This document shows, piece by piece, positions 1 to 7,309 of a DNA stretch of 13,250 nt. Below the pieces are notes generated by a model that saw only the letters and a program-made list of their open reading frames with translations, searched no databases and had not been told where the DNA came from. Within the stretch, counting starts at the first letter, position 1; each line of letters begins with the position of its first letter. The position numbers and the translations under genes were made by a program. Source of the DNA: RGIG1934 sp964492545 (GTDB taxonomy: Bacteria; Bacillota; Clostridia; Lachnospirales; Lachnospiraceae). The stretch is from positions 1-13,250 of the forward strand of contig CAZBKO010000061.1 in assembly GCA_964492545.1 (NCBI GenBank), read 5' to 3'.

Positions 1-258
1 CCGGCAGTCGACGAGACAACCATTCAGAGTGAAGAGCCAAGTGGCGATACACCTACAGGTACTGGAAAGATAAATATTAACACGGCAGATAAGAATATGC
101 TTATGACACTAAGTGGAATTGGCGAAGCTAAGGCGGATGCCATTATTTCATACAGAGAGAACAATGGACCTTTTACAGATATTTCTGATATTATGAATAT
201 CAGTGGCATCAAGGAAAGTGCATTTTCTAAAATTAAAGACAGTATATCAGTGAACTGA
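1..258 (+). CDS. comEA: ComEA-type helix-hairpin-helix DNA-binding protein, C-terminal part (5' end outside window)
   Basis: Frame 1 is open from the first base to a TGA at 256-258, giving 85 C-terminal residues. After a Ser/Thr/Glu-rich linker (about residues 5-22) comes KININTADKNMLMTLSGIGE, then AKADAIISYRENNGPF and a second hairpin (MNISGIKESAFSKI). This is the classic tandem helix-hairpin-helix pattern of ComEA, where NINTA and GIG are the signature. In the family, ComEA is anchored in the membrane by its N-terminus and holds incoming double-stranded DNA outside the cell for the ComEC channel. The N-terminal anchor and any SLBB domain lie upstream of the window. The next gene starts 24 bases after the stop and I see no terminator between them, so the genes are probably co-transcribed. 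comEC itself is three genes downstream, which supports the assignment. Confidence 0.88.
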   Translation, partial: PAVDETTIQSEEPSGDTPTGTGKININTADKNMLMTLSGIGEAKADAIISYRENNGPFTDISDIMNISGIKESAFSKIKDSISVN

Positions 259-282
259 TATTTTGATAGAAAGGAAACAGAC

Positions 283-972
283 ATGGAGAATAAGATTTTA
301 GTAGTTGATGATGAAAAGTCAATTGTTAAAGGGCTGAAGTTTAGCCTTGAGCAGGATAATATGATTGTAGACTGTGCATATGATGGTGAAGAGGCTGTGG
401 AGCTTGCTTCTCATACAGAGTACAGTATGGTGTTGCTTGACGTGATGCTGCCAAAGCTTAACGGATTTGAAGTATGCCAGAAGATAAGGGAATTTTCATC
501 CATGCCAATTATTATGTTAACAGCTAAAGGGGATGATATGGACAAGATTCTTGGTTTGGAATATGGCGCAGATGATTATATTACCAAGCCATTTAACATA
601 TTAGAGGTGAAAGCCAGAATCAAAGCTATTATCAGACGTAGCAGCAAAAAGGTTCAAAAAGAAGATGAGGATAAGACAATTATTAAGAATGATCTAAAGC
701 TTGATCTTGATGGAAGAAGAGTGTTTATTGAGGATAGAGAGATTAATCTTACAGCTAAAGAATTTGATTTGCTTGAGCTTCTTGTTATGAATCCTAATAA
801 GGTATATGGAAGAGAGAAGCTTCTTAACATTGTGTGGGGATATGAGTATCCTGGAGATGTAAGAACAGTAGATGTTCATGTTAGAAGACTTAGAGAGAAG
901 ATAGAGAATAATCCCAGCGAGCCAAAGTATGTACATACTAAGTGGGGCGTGGGATACTATTTTAAGGAATAG
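283..972 (+). CDS. OmpR/PhoP-family response regulator
   Basis: This 229-residue protein is a full-length two-domain response regulator. The receiver domain (about 1-120) has the acidic pair D9-D10, the phospho-acceptor D53 in LLDVMLPKLNG, T80 in MLTAKGDD, Y99 and K102 in DDYITKPF. The C-terminal winged helix (about 133-228) contains LTAKEFDLLELL, the VWGYEYPGDVRTVDVHVRRLREKIE recognition region (split here only for naming) and the terminal GVGYYF hairpin, typical of OmpR/PhoP/WalR regulators. It would bind direct repeats in DNA when phosphorylated by the kinase encoded 12 bases downstream. The ATG is preceded by AAAGGA at a suitable distance. Targets are unknown. Its place between comEA and comEC suggests control of envelope or DNA-uptake functions, but that is inference. 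The subfamily (WalR, PhoP, MtrA-like) cannot be settled by eye. Confidence 0.93.
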   Translation: MENKILVVDDEKSIVKGLKFSLEQDNMIVDCAYDGEEAVELASHTEYSMVLLDVMLPKLNGFEVCQKIREFSSMPIIMLTAKGDDMDKILGLEYGADDYITKPFNILEVKARIKAIIRRSSKKVQKEDEDKTIIKNDLKLDLDGRRVFIEDREINLTAKEFDLLELLVMNPNKVYGREKLLNIVWGYEYPGDVRTVDVHVRRLREKIENNPSEPKYVHTKWGVGYYFKE

Positions 973-984
973 TGAGCTGACCTA

Positions 985-2454
985 ATGAAAATATTAAAAA
1001 GAATTAGAATAAAAAATAAATATCTTAGAAGTATTAGGTTTGTAATTCTTGTTTTTTCAATATTTCTGTGTATTATACCGCTTACCATAGTTAACGTCAT
1101 TCAGCTCAAAACAACAGAAGATAAGATGGTTGACCAAAAGATGGAAAGACTTCTTGGACAGTGTAATATTATAAGAAGTCATATTGTCAGCGAAGGCTTC
1201 TTTGAAAACCCTGATGTTGTTTCTGTTAGTGCAGAGCTTTCTCAGCTTTCTGCCATGTATGACGGAAGAATTATTGTAACTGATAAGAATTTTAGAATCA
1301 TAGAAGATACTTATATGATGGACAATAATAAGATATGCATTTCCGAGAATGTTATTAAGAGCTTTGGCGGTGAGACAATTTCTTATTATAATAATTCTGA
1401 ACACTATATTGAGATAGCACTTCCAATAGTATCAGGAGATGATACTCTAGGTACAATGCTTGTTACATTTTCTACATATGATGTAAGAGAGGCACTTAAG
1501 TCCATAAAGAATACATGTGTTCTTGTGGACATAATTATTATAGTTATTCTTATAGCAGTATCTGTGTATGCATCCAAGCTTTTTATCAAGCCATTTAAGG
1601 AAATAGAGAAGTCTATTGATAATATAAGCGAGGGTAATCTTGACTCGAAGATTGATGTTAAGGGATATACGGAGACGGTACAGATAAGCGATGCATTTAA
1701 TGAGATGCTGGAGAAGATTAAGAAGGTTGATGATTCAAGACAGGAGTTTGTGTCGAATGTTTCTCATGAGCTTAAAACACCTATGACATCAATTAAGGTA
1801 CTTGCCGATTCACTTATAACACAGGAAAATGTTCCGGCTGAATTATATAGAGATTTCATGACTGATATTGTAGCCGAGATAGATAGAGAAAATGATATTA
1901 TTTCAGATCTTCTTACTCTTGTTAAGATGGATAAAAAGTCAACAGACTTGAACATTTCTGAAGTTAATATTAATGAAATGGTTGAGCTTATTTTGAAACG
2001 ATTAAGACCGATTGCAGCAAAGAGAAATATTGAGCTTGTTCTTGAAAGCTTCAGACCGGTTCTTGCACAGGTTGACGAGGTAAAGCTTACAAGTGCAATT
2101 TCCAATCTTGTTGAAAATGCTATCAAGTATAATGTACTTGATGGATGGGTTCATGTATCACTGAATGCGGATCATAAGTATTTTTATGTGAAGGTAGAGG
2201 ATAGCGGTATAGGCGTTCCGGAGGAATCACAGGAAATGATATTTGAACGTTTTTACCGAGTGGATAAGACACGATCCAGAGAGACAGGTGGAACAGGACT
2301 GGGACTTGCAATTACAAAGAACATTATATTGATGCATAGAGGGGCAATTAAGGTATATAGCAAGGAAAATGAGGGTACAACATTTACTGTAAGAATACCG
2401 CTCAATTATGTTAAAATAGTTAAGATATCAAGAGACAATATAGTACAGAAGTAG
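985..2454 (+). CDS. Membrane sensor histidine kinase (HAMP-HisKA-HATPase)
   Basis: This 489-residue protein is the partner of the preceding regulator. A first membrane helix (about 18-39) and a second (about 178-200, VLVDIIIIVILIAVSVYA) enclose an extracytoplasmic sensor of about 135 residues. Its segment GRIIVTDKNFRIIEDTY resembles PAS/Cache-like (PDC) sensor folds. A HAMP linker (about 200-250) follows. The HisKA helix holds the phospho-acceptor H261 in SNVSHELKTPMTSIK. The ATPase domain has the N box around N378 (LVENAIKYN), G1 DSGIG at 406-410 and G2 GGTGLGLAI at 435-443. All catalytic motifs are intact. The ATG has only a weak ribosome-binding site (AAGGA about 16 bases upstream, inside the regulator's last codons), so translational coupling is likely. 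The ligand is unknown. The next gene, a GerMN lipoprotein, begins 6 bases after the stop and may act as an accessory to the sensor. Confidence 0.93.
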   Translation: MKILKRIRIKNKYLRSIRFVILVFSIFLCIIPLTIVNVIQLKTTEDKMVDQKMERLLGQCNIIRSHIVSEGFFENPDVVSVSAELSQLSAMYDGRIIVTDKNFRIIEDTYMMDNNKICISENVIKSFGGETISYYNNSEHYIEIALPIVSGDDTLGTMLVTFSTYDVREALKSIKNTCVLVDIIIIVILIAVSVYASKLFIKPFKEIEKSIDNISEGNLDSKIDVKGYTETVQISDAFNEMLEKIKKVDDSRQEFVSNVSHELKTPMTSIKVLADSLITQENVPAELYRDFMTDIVAEIDRENDIISDLLTLVKMDKKSTDLNISEVNINEMVELILKRLRPIAAKRNIELVLESFRPVLAQVDEVKLTSAISNLVENAIKYNVLDGWVHVSLNADHKYFYVKVEDSGIGVPEESQEMIFERFYRVDKTRSRETGGTGLGLAITKNIILMHRGAIKVYSKENEGTTFTVRIPLNYVKIVKISRDNIVQK

Positions 2455-2460
2455 GTTTGA

Positions 2461-3417
2461 ATGAAGGAGAATGTGAGCAAATTGAAAAATATATACAGAG
2501 TTTTGTGTATTTGTATTGTAATTACATTTATACCATGTATGATAACCGGATGCAGATCTTCATCACATAAGGATGAAAAGAAGTATTATTTATATTATAT
2601 CAATAAGAATGAGACAAAGCTTGAAGCAACTAATTATTATACAAAGGCCACAACAACCAAAGAACTTGTGGAGGAATTCATAAGTTCAATGAATGAGACC
2701 GCCAGTGAGATTAATAATGTTACGGCACTTCCAAGCTCAGTGAAAATTACGAACTGGAATGTCGAAGATAGTGTTCTATATATTGATTTTACACAGGAAT
2801 ACCTTGAGATGAAAAAGACGAGAGAAATACTTTGCAGGTCTGCAATTGTGCTTACAATGGCTCAGATATATGGTATTGATTATGTCAGCTTTACAATAAA
2901 AGGTGAACCACTTGCTGATTCTCAAGGAAAGAGCGTTGGTAATATGAAGGCAACCGATTTTATAGACAATTCAGGTTCCACAATCAATTCGTACGAGAAT
3001 AGAGAAGCGATAGTGTATTTTGCTGACAGCAAAGGTGAAAAATTGGTTCCAAAGACAGTCAGTGGCGTGTATTCAACTAACACCTCAATGGAGAAATTCA
3101 TTATTGAACAGCTTCAAAAGGGCTGCTCTGATGATACATTAAAGAGAACAATACCGGCAGATGTTAAGCTTAACAGTATTTCAACGAAGGATGGAATATG
3201 TTATGTGAATTTTGATGGTACATTTCTAAGTGAAGCAATTGATATTTCATATGAAGCTGAGTTATATTCAATAGTTAATTCTCTATGTGAATTATCATAT
3301 GTTAACAAGGTTCAGATTAGTATCAATGGTGAAACTAATAAAGTATTTCATGATAAGATTTCATTAAAGGATTTCTTTGTAAGGAATCTTGATATTGTAG
3401 ATACAAAAAGTGAATAG
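2461..3417 (+). CDS. GerMN-domain lipoprotein (two GerMN repeats)
   Basis: This is a 318-residue exported lipoprotein. The N-terminus has basic residues, a hydrophobic stretch (about 13-27) and a lipobox ITGC with the lipidated C31. Two GerMN-like domains follow, about 50-165 and 180-300. Each has a helix of the type TTKELVEEFISSM or NTSMEKFIIEQLQKG, then LPSSVKI.. or IPADVKLNSIS, then a strand ending in YIDFTQEY or YVNFDGTF, and a final IKGE or INGE strand. GerMN domains occur in the spore protein GerM and in the actinobacterial lipoprotein LpqB, where LpqB works with the MtrAB two-component system. The start is uncertain. ATG 2461 has little Shine-Dalgarno signal, while AAGGAG at 2464-2469 lies 3 bases before an in-frame GTG (2473) and 12 before a TTG (2482). 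All three keep the lipobox. Its exact function is unknown; a role next to the kinase in the envelope is inferred from position. Confidence 0.85.
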   Translation: MKENVSKLKNIYRVLCICIVITFIPCMITGCRSSSHKDEKKYYLYYINKNETKLEATNYYTKATTTKELVEEFISSMNETASEINNVTALPSSVKITNWNVEDSVLYIDFTQEYLEMKKTREILCRSAIVLTMAQIYGIDYVSFTIKGEPLADSQGKSVGNMKATDFIDNSGSTINSYENREAIVYFADSKGEKLVPKTVSGVYSTNTSMEKFIIEQLQKGCSDDTLKRTIPADVKLNSISTKDGICYVNFDGTFLSEAIDISYEAELYSIVNSLCELSYVNKVQISINGETNKVFHDKISLKDFFVRNLDIVDTKSE

Positions 3418-3431
3418 GAGAAACCGAAATT
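3416..3431 (+). promoter_or_regulatory. Shine-Dalgarno AGGAG and candidate AUU start codon of comEC
   Basis: AGGAG at 3416-3420 overlaps the TAG stop of the GerMN gene (3415-3417). Eight bases further on is ATT at 3429-3431, in frame with comEC, and no ATG, GTG or TTG lies at a useful distance in that frame. The annotated-style starts GTG 3453 and ATG 3456 have no Shine-Dalgarno in front of them (the preceding bases are TTAATTTATTTA). Starting at ATT gives the N-terminus M-KRPLIYLVMSFALGE, and a basic KRPL or RPL opening is common in ComEC proteins. AUU is a known but rare start (infC, pcnB in E. coli). Confidence 0.55.
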
Positions 3432-5627
3432 AAGAGACCATTAATTTATTTAGTGATGTCTTTTGCACTGGGAGAGATTGCAGCGGCTTTAAAAGTAATG
3501 GATATCATAAGCTTTATTTTGATGTCCATTTTTATTTTTCTGGCAGGAAAAATAAAGAAAATAAGCATGCTGTATTGTGTATTTCTATGTGCAGTATTCA
3601 TATTTGCAAATACAAGCTATGATAGCTATGACAATCGGGTAAAGAAATGGAATAATGCTGAAGGCACTGAGGTTGTAGTAACAGGAAACATTGACAGAAT
3701 TGACGAAAAGGAAAAAACTGCAAAATTATACATTGACGATATTTATGTATCGGTATATTTAGAAACACTTGGTAATGCTGAAATTGGAAATTATGTGCGT
3801 ATAACAGGTACAACCGGGAAATTTGAAAATGGTAGAAATCCGGGAAATTTCAGTGAGCAGTTATATTGCAATTCCATGGGATATACCAGAAAAATCGAAG
3901 CAATTGAAGTTGATATAATAGATGGCAAGAGAAATGAGGTATATGCATTTCTTCAAAAGCTTCGTGAAAAATATGTAAATAGTATTTATTCTGTGTGGGA
4001 CAAAAATACTGCTGATACAATATGTGCAATAACCGTGGGAGTAAGGGACAACCTGTCAGATGAGGTTATAGAGAATTACAGGATAACTGGGATTTCTCAT
4101 ATTCTTGCAATTTCCGGAATACATCTTTCAATTGTTGGAATGATGATTTTTAAGCTTTTTAGAAAAAGGCTCAGATATATTGTTTCAGGAATAGTTTCAA
4201 TAAGTGTAATTATTTTGTTTGGCATGATGATAGGTGACAGCGCCTCAATTAACAGGGCACTGATAATGTTTTCCGTGAATATATTTGCACAAATACTTGG
4301 CAGAAGCTATGATCTTGCGTCAGCTGCAGCACTGGCTGCCGTGCTGCTAATGCTTGACTGTCCGTATGTGATATATAACTCAGGCTTTTTGCTGTCGTTT
4401 TCAGCTATTGCCGGCATATGTATTGGTTCAGCTATCAGTGATAACGGCGTGGTGGTACTTCTGTGTATACAGACATTTACTCTCCCAATGACTATGCTGT
4501 TATATTATGAAATTCCCTTATATGGATTTGTGGTAAATTTAATAGCTGTACCTCTCATGAGTCTCGTGCTTATTTCCGGCTTTTTATCCGGGATAGTTGG
4601 AATGTTTTCAATTGCTCCGGCAAGGTTTATAGCAGGAATAGGATACATAATTTTGCAAATGTATGAATTTATTGCATATATTGTTAAAAAAATGCCATAT
4701 AACAATATTGTCAGTGGACAACCGAAAATATATGTAATTGTTATCTTTTATGTAAGTGTTTTGGTGATTTCATATTTTGTCATAAGAAGGAAATCTTATA
4801 GAATATTGACAATGTATATAGTGGCAATTATATTTATTTTGATAAAAACCAGAAATGTAGATTTTTATGTCTCTGCCATAGATGTCGGACAGGGAGACTG
4901 CATATTAATACATAATGATAATGGAGCAGCATATATGATAGACGCTGGAAGCAGTGACGTGGAGAATGTGTATAAATACAGAATTCAATCATATCTTAAG
5001 GCTTCAGGGATAGGAAGATTAGATGGAGTAATTGTTACCCACATGGATGCAGATCATATTAATGCGGTTAAGGAACTGCTGGATGATAATATGGTGGATT
5101 GTCTCTATCTTCCAGACATTGAAGAACATGATGACAGTTATGTGGAGCTAGAACAAAGTGCATTACAGAAAAACATAAAGGTTGTATATTTACACAAAGA
5201 TATGAAGATAGTTAACAAAAAATTATCTCTTATATGCCTGTATCCCGGTAAAAACATGGAGTCAGATGACAAGAATGAATTATCAACTGTAATGAGAATA
5301 GAATATGAAGATTTTTCCATGATGTGCATGGGGGATTTGGGAAGTGAAGGAGAACAAAATATTTTAGATGAGAACATTGAATGTGATGTTATCAAGCTTG
5401 GACATCATGGCTCAAAGAACTCCTCCTGTGATGCGTTTCTTGGTAAGTCGTCTCCGGAATATGGTCTGATATCCAGTGGTGTTGATAACCGGTATGGTCA
5501 TCCTCATAAGGAGACAATCGAAAGACTTAATGAACATAATATTTCACATATTAATACAGCAATGTATGGAGAAGTGAGGGTAACATATAAGAGGGGAAGA
5601 TATTATGTAAGTGGTTATTTACAATAA
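3429..5627 (+). CDS. comEC: ComEC/Rec2 competence DNA-uptake channel with metallo-beta-lactamase domain
   Basis: Full-length ComEC: 732 residues from the ATT start, 724 from GTG 3453. Numbering here is from ATT. Hydrophobic helices at the N-terminus are followed by an OB-fold-like extracellular region (DUF4131, about 60-170, with NPGNFSEQLYCNSMGY). The multi-helix competence domain (about 195-480) includes the family signature SHILAISGIHLS near 223-234. A C-terminal metallo-beta-lactamase domain (about 480-732) has DVGQGD at 485-490, HMDADH at 538-543 and GHHGS beginning at 658, so metal ligands look complete. In the family ComEC imports one strand of DNA across the membrane, and the lactamase-like domain is thought to degrade the other strand. 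There is no frameshift, so the gene looks functional. It follows the GerMN gene within bases and ends the upstream operon. comEB is absent here. Start choice is discussed in the separate ribosome-binding-site entry; GTG 3453 remains the conservative alternative. Confidence 0.93.
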   Translation: MKRPLIYLVMSFALGEIAAALKVMDIISFILMSIFIFLAGKIKKISMLYCVFLCAVFIFANTSYDSYDNRVKKWNNAEGTEVVVTGNIDRIDEKEKTAKLYIDDIYVSVYLETLGNAEIGNYVRITGTTGKFENGRNPGNFSEQLYCNSMGYTRKIEAIEVDIIDGKRNEVYAFLQKLREKYVNSIYSVWDKNTADTICAITVGVRDNLSDEVIENYRITGISHILAISGIHLSIVGMMIFKLFRKRLRYIVSGIVSISVIILFGMMIGDSASINRALIMFSVNIFAQILGRSYDLASAAALAAVLLMLDCPYVIYNSGFLLSFSAIAGICIGSAISDNGVVVLLCIQTFTLPMTMLLYYEIPLYGFVVNLIAVPLMSLVLISGFLSGIVGMFSIAPARFIAGIGYIILQMYEFIAYIVKKMPYNNIVSGQPKIYVIVIFYVSVLVISYFVIRRKSYRILTMYIVAIIFILIKTRNVDFYVSAIDVGQGDCILIHNDNGAAYMIDAGSSDVENVYKYRIQSYLKASGIGRLDGVIVTHMDADHINAVKELLDDNMVDCLYLPDIEEHDDSYVELEQSALQKNIKVVYLHKDMKIVNKKLSLICLYPGKNMESDDKNELSTVMRIEYEDFSMMCMGDLGSEGEQNILDENIECDVIKLGHHGSKNSSCDAFLGKSSPEYGLISSGVDNRYGHPHKETIERLNEHNISHINTAMYGEVRVTYKRGRYYVSGYLQ

Positions 5628-5745
5628 CATAAATTACAGATATAATTATTGGGAATAATTCAGAAATCAGGTTGAACAAGACAGTTATAATGGAATATAT
5701 GAAATTGTTTTATTAAGGCTGCATTACTTGGAAATGGAGATTAGC

Positions 5746-6723
5746 ATGGAAAATATAAGAAAAGATATAAAAAGTGGACAATTCAAAAATTTATATCTCA
5801 TATATGGTATTGAAGAGTATACGAAGAATGCAGTTAAGCGGATGCTAAGCGACGCAATTGTGGCATCTGACGATACTATGAATAGAAATACATATGAAGG
5901 AAAGAAAATCAATCCCAAGGAGGTAATTGATCTAAGTGAGACAATGCCTTTCTTTTCTGAACGCAGACTTATTATTATGGAGAATACAGAGTATTTCAAA
6001 TCTCCATGTGATGAGATAATAGATTATTTGCAAAATGTACCTGAAACAACATATTTTATTTTTGTTGAGCAGGAGGTTGATAAGAGAAGCAGGATGTACA
6101 AGCTTGCTAAGTCAAAGGGCTATTTGTGTGAATGTAATAGGCTTAAGCGAGATGACATTATGAAATGGATTCTTGGAAAGCTTAGCAAAGATAACAAAAA
6201 GATAACAAGAGATACCATGGATTATCTTATAGATTGCCTTGGAGATGATATGGAAAAAATATCCAGAGAGATTGAAAAGCTTCTATGCTATACAATGGAG
6301 AGGGATGTAATTACAATAAGCGATATTAATGAGATATGTATACCTGAAATTACCGGTAAAATATTTGAGATGATTGAGGCTATGGGAAATAAGAGAAAGA
6401 CAAAGGCACTTGATATGTATTACGACCTCATTGTTAACAAGGAGGCACCTCTTAAGATATTGTATATGCTCTCAAGACAGTTTAATATTATGCTTCAGCT
6501 TAGAGAACTAACAGACAAGAGAATGTCAAAGAATGAGATAGAATCAAAGACAGGAATATCATCATATATATATGGAAAAACAATGCCCCAGGTTAAGAAT
6601 TTTTCAATGCAGGCCATAAGGTCGGCTATGGAAGATTGCATTGCAGTAGAACATGATGTTAAATTGGGAAATATATCAGATAAAGTAGCAGTTGAAATGA
6701 TGATAATTAAGTTTAGCAGCTAG
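5746..6723 (+). CDS. holA: DNA polymerase III, delta subunit (clamp loader)
   Basis: From ATG 5746 this is a 325-residue protein that opens MENIRKDIKSGQFKNLYLIYG, a typical HolA N-terminus (xxxDIKxGxFxxxYLxYGxExYL). The three-part AAA+-like fold is compatible with the length (Bacillus and E. coli delta are about 340-350). The C-terminal collar region (about 215-325) has LKILYMLSRQFNIMLQLREL and the GISSYIYGKTMPQVKNFS segment characteristic of delta. Delta opens the beta sliding clamp during DNA replication. I chose ATG 5746 because GGAG at 5736-5739 is 6 bases upstream; in-frame TTG 5728 and ATG 5734 would add only 4-6 residues and lack a good site. The order comEC-holA-rpsT is conserved in Firmicutes and supports the call. 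It is separated from comEC by about 118 bases, so it may have its own promoter. Confidence 0.93.
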   Translation: MENIRKDIKSGQFKNLYLIYGIEEYTKNAVKRMLSDAIVASDDTMNRNTYEGKKINPKEVIDLSETMPFFSERRLIIMENTEYFKSPCDEIIDYLQNVPETTYFIFVEQEVDKRSRMYKLAKSKGYLCECNRLKRDDIMKWILGKLSKDNKKITRDTMDYLIDCLGDDMEKISREIEKLLCYTMERDVITISDINEICIPEITGKIFEMIEAMGNKRKTKALDMYYDLIVNKEAPLKILYMLSRQFNIMLQLRELTDKRMSKNEIESKTGISSYIYGKTMPQVKNFSMQAIRSAMEDCIAVEHDVKLGNISDKVAVEMMIIKFSS

Positions 6724-6735
6724 AGAAGAAGAACA

Positions 6736-6810
6736 AAGTGGACAAGTCCGCTTCAACGCCCTAAATTCCTCGCTCATGAGGGAAGTATGCACATCTCACA
6801 GAGTGTTTTT
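6736..6810 (+). other. Structured intergenic patch with three small hairpins downstream of holA
   Basis: Three short inverted repeats lie in series. The first pairs AAGTGGA (6736-6742) with TCCGCTT (6747-6753) around loop CAAG, with one G-U. The second pairs TTCCTC (6766-6771) with GAGGGA (6778-6783), with one G-U. The third pairs ACA-CTC (6791-6797, one bulged T) with GAGTGT (6801-6806) and runs into a T tract ending at 6810. The last could be a weak holA terminator. The patch is richer in G and C than its surroundings. It could also be a small RNA or a dispersed intergenic repeat. None of these is proven. Confidence 0.3.
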
Positions 6811-6842
6811 ATTGATAGGACGCAATTTTTTAGCAAATAAAA

Positions 6843-6873
6843 AAACAGGCAATGGGTTAATGATTGCCTGTTT
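6843..6873. terminator. Rho-independent terminator of rpsT, possibly bidirectional with holA
   Basis: AAACAGGCAAT (6843-6853) pairs perfectly over 11 bp with ATTGCCTGTTT (6863-6873) around a 9-base loop. Read on the minus strand, the stem is followed by seven T's and more T-rich sequence, an excellent terminator 18 bases past the rpsT stop. Read on the plus strand the tail (TTTCTTAATA) is weaker, so it would only partly serve holA. The convergent arrangement fits a shared terminator. Confidence 0.85.
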
Positions 6874-6891
6874 CTTAATATACATAAAGTA

Positions 6892-7155
6892 TTAAGCCAT
6901 TTTGTTAACAGCCTGTGCTAAACGAGAAACTTTTCTAGAAGCATTGTTCTTATGATAAATTTTCTTCTTAGCAGCTTTATCGATTACAACTGTAGCATCC
7001 TTTAAAGCAGCCTGTGCAGCAGCCTTATCGTTAGCAGCGATAGCAGCGTCTACTTTCTTGATTGCAGTCTTAACAGTTGATTTGATTGCCTTATTTCTTT
7101 CAGTTTTAGTCTTAGTAACTAAGATTCTTTTCTTTGCAGATTTAATATTAGCCAA
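6892..7155 (-). CDS. rpsT: 30S ribosomal protein S20
   Basis: The protein begins (M)ANIKSAKKRILVTKTKTERNKA and ends VSRLAQAVNKMA, the recognisable S20 sequence: lysine/alanine-rich and all helical. From the TTG at 7153-7155 the product is 87 residues, the usual S20 length. The frame stays open upstream to an ATG at 7233, but those 26 extra residues are not S20-like, and GGAGG (plus-strand 7164-7168) lies exactly 8 bases before the TTG, so the UUG start is preferred. S20 binds 16S rRNA in the body of the 30S subunit. E. coli rpsT also starts with UUG, which is tied to its autoregulation. A sigma-A-type promoter lies about 120 bases upstream, a leader hairpin sits in between, and a strong terminator follows the stop. 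Confidence 0.95.
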   Translation of the reverse strand: MANIKSAKKRILVTKTKTERNKAIKSTVKTAIKKVDAAIAANDKAAAQAALKDATVVIDKAAKKKIYHKNNASRKVSRLAQAVNKMA

Positions 7156-7168
7156 TCTGTCCACCTCC
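7153..7168 (-). promoter_or_regulatory. rpsT ribosome-binding site with UUG start codon
   Basis: On the minus strand GGAGGTGG is followed by the TTG that opens the ANIKSAKK sequence; GGAGG is 8 bases from the start. A strong Shine-Dalgarno with a weak start codon is the same combination that makes E. coli rpsT translation adjustable. It decides the start against the upstream in-frame ATG. Confidence 0.8.
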
Positions 7169-7234
7169 ACATATTTGTTATAATGAATTGTTGCTATGAT
7201 TTCATTGAGAGAGTTAGAAATCATTATGTTCAAA

Positions 7235-7272
7235 GTTTACACTTCATAGACGCGGACGTGTCTCATGTAAAC
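7235..7272 (-). promoter_or_regulatory. Inverted repeat at the 5' end of the rpsT leader RNA
   Basis: GTTTACA (7235-7241) and TGTAAAC (7266-7272) are perfect 7-bp complements. Between them AGAC (7248-7251) and GTCT (7260-7263) give an inner stem. In the predicted rpsT transcript, which would begin near 7276, this hairpin lies right at the 5' end, about 80 bases before the ribosome-binding site. It could stabilise the mRNA, take part in S20 feedback, or be a protein-binding operator in DNA. The function is not known. Confidence 0.4.
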
Positions 7273-7278
7273 ACACTA

Positions 7279-7309
7279 GAATAGTTTATATTATTTGGGG
7301 GATAATGTC
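7279..7309 (+). promoter_or_regulatory. Candidate forespore (sigma-F/G-like) promoter of gpr
   Basis: GAATA at 7279-7283 resembles the -35 of sigma-F/G promoters, and 17 bases later GATAATG (7301-7307), preceded by a G run, fits parts of the sigma-G (CATnnTA) and sigma-F (GGnnAnnnT) -10 patterns. gpr is a forespore gene in Bacillus, so such a promoter is expected between rpsT and gpr. The match is only partial and lies directly opposite the rpsT promoter. Confidence 0.35.

Noticed and set aside
5644..5660. Perfect hairpin AATTATT-GGG-AATAATT after comEC, as a terminator
   Set aside because: The stem is only A-T pairs and no T run follows on the plus strand, so it would be too weak to end transcription.
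5686..5691. Perfect TATAAT upstream of holA, as a holA promoter
   Set aside because: No acceptable -35 lies 15-19 bases upstream and there is no extended -10 TG; in AT-rich DNA this hexamer alone is weak evidence.
7156..7233. N-terminal extension of S20 from ATG 7233
   Set aside because: The extra 26 residues are not S20-like, there is no ribosome-binding site at 7233, and the UUG start has an ideal one.
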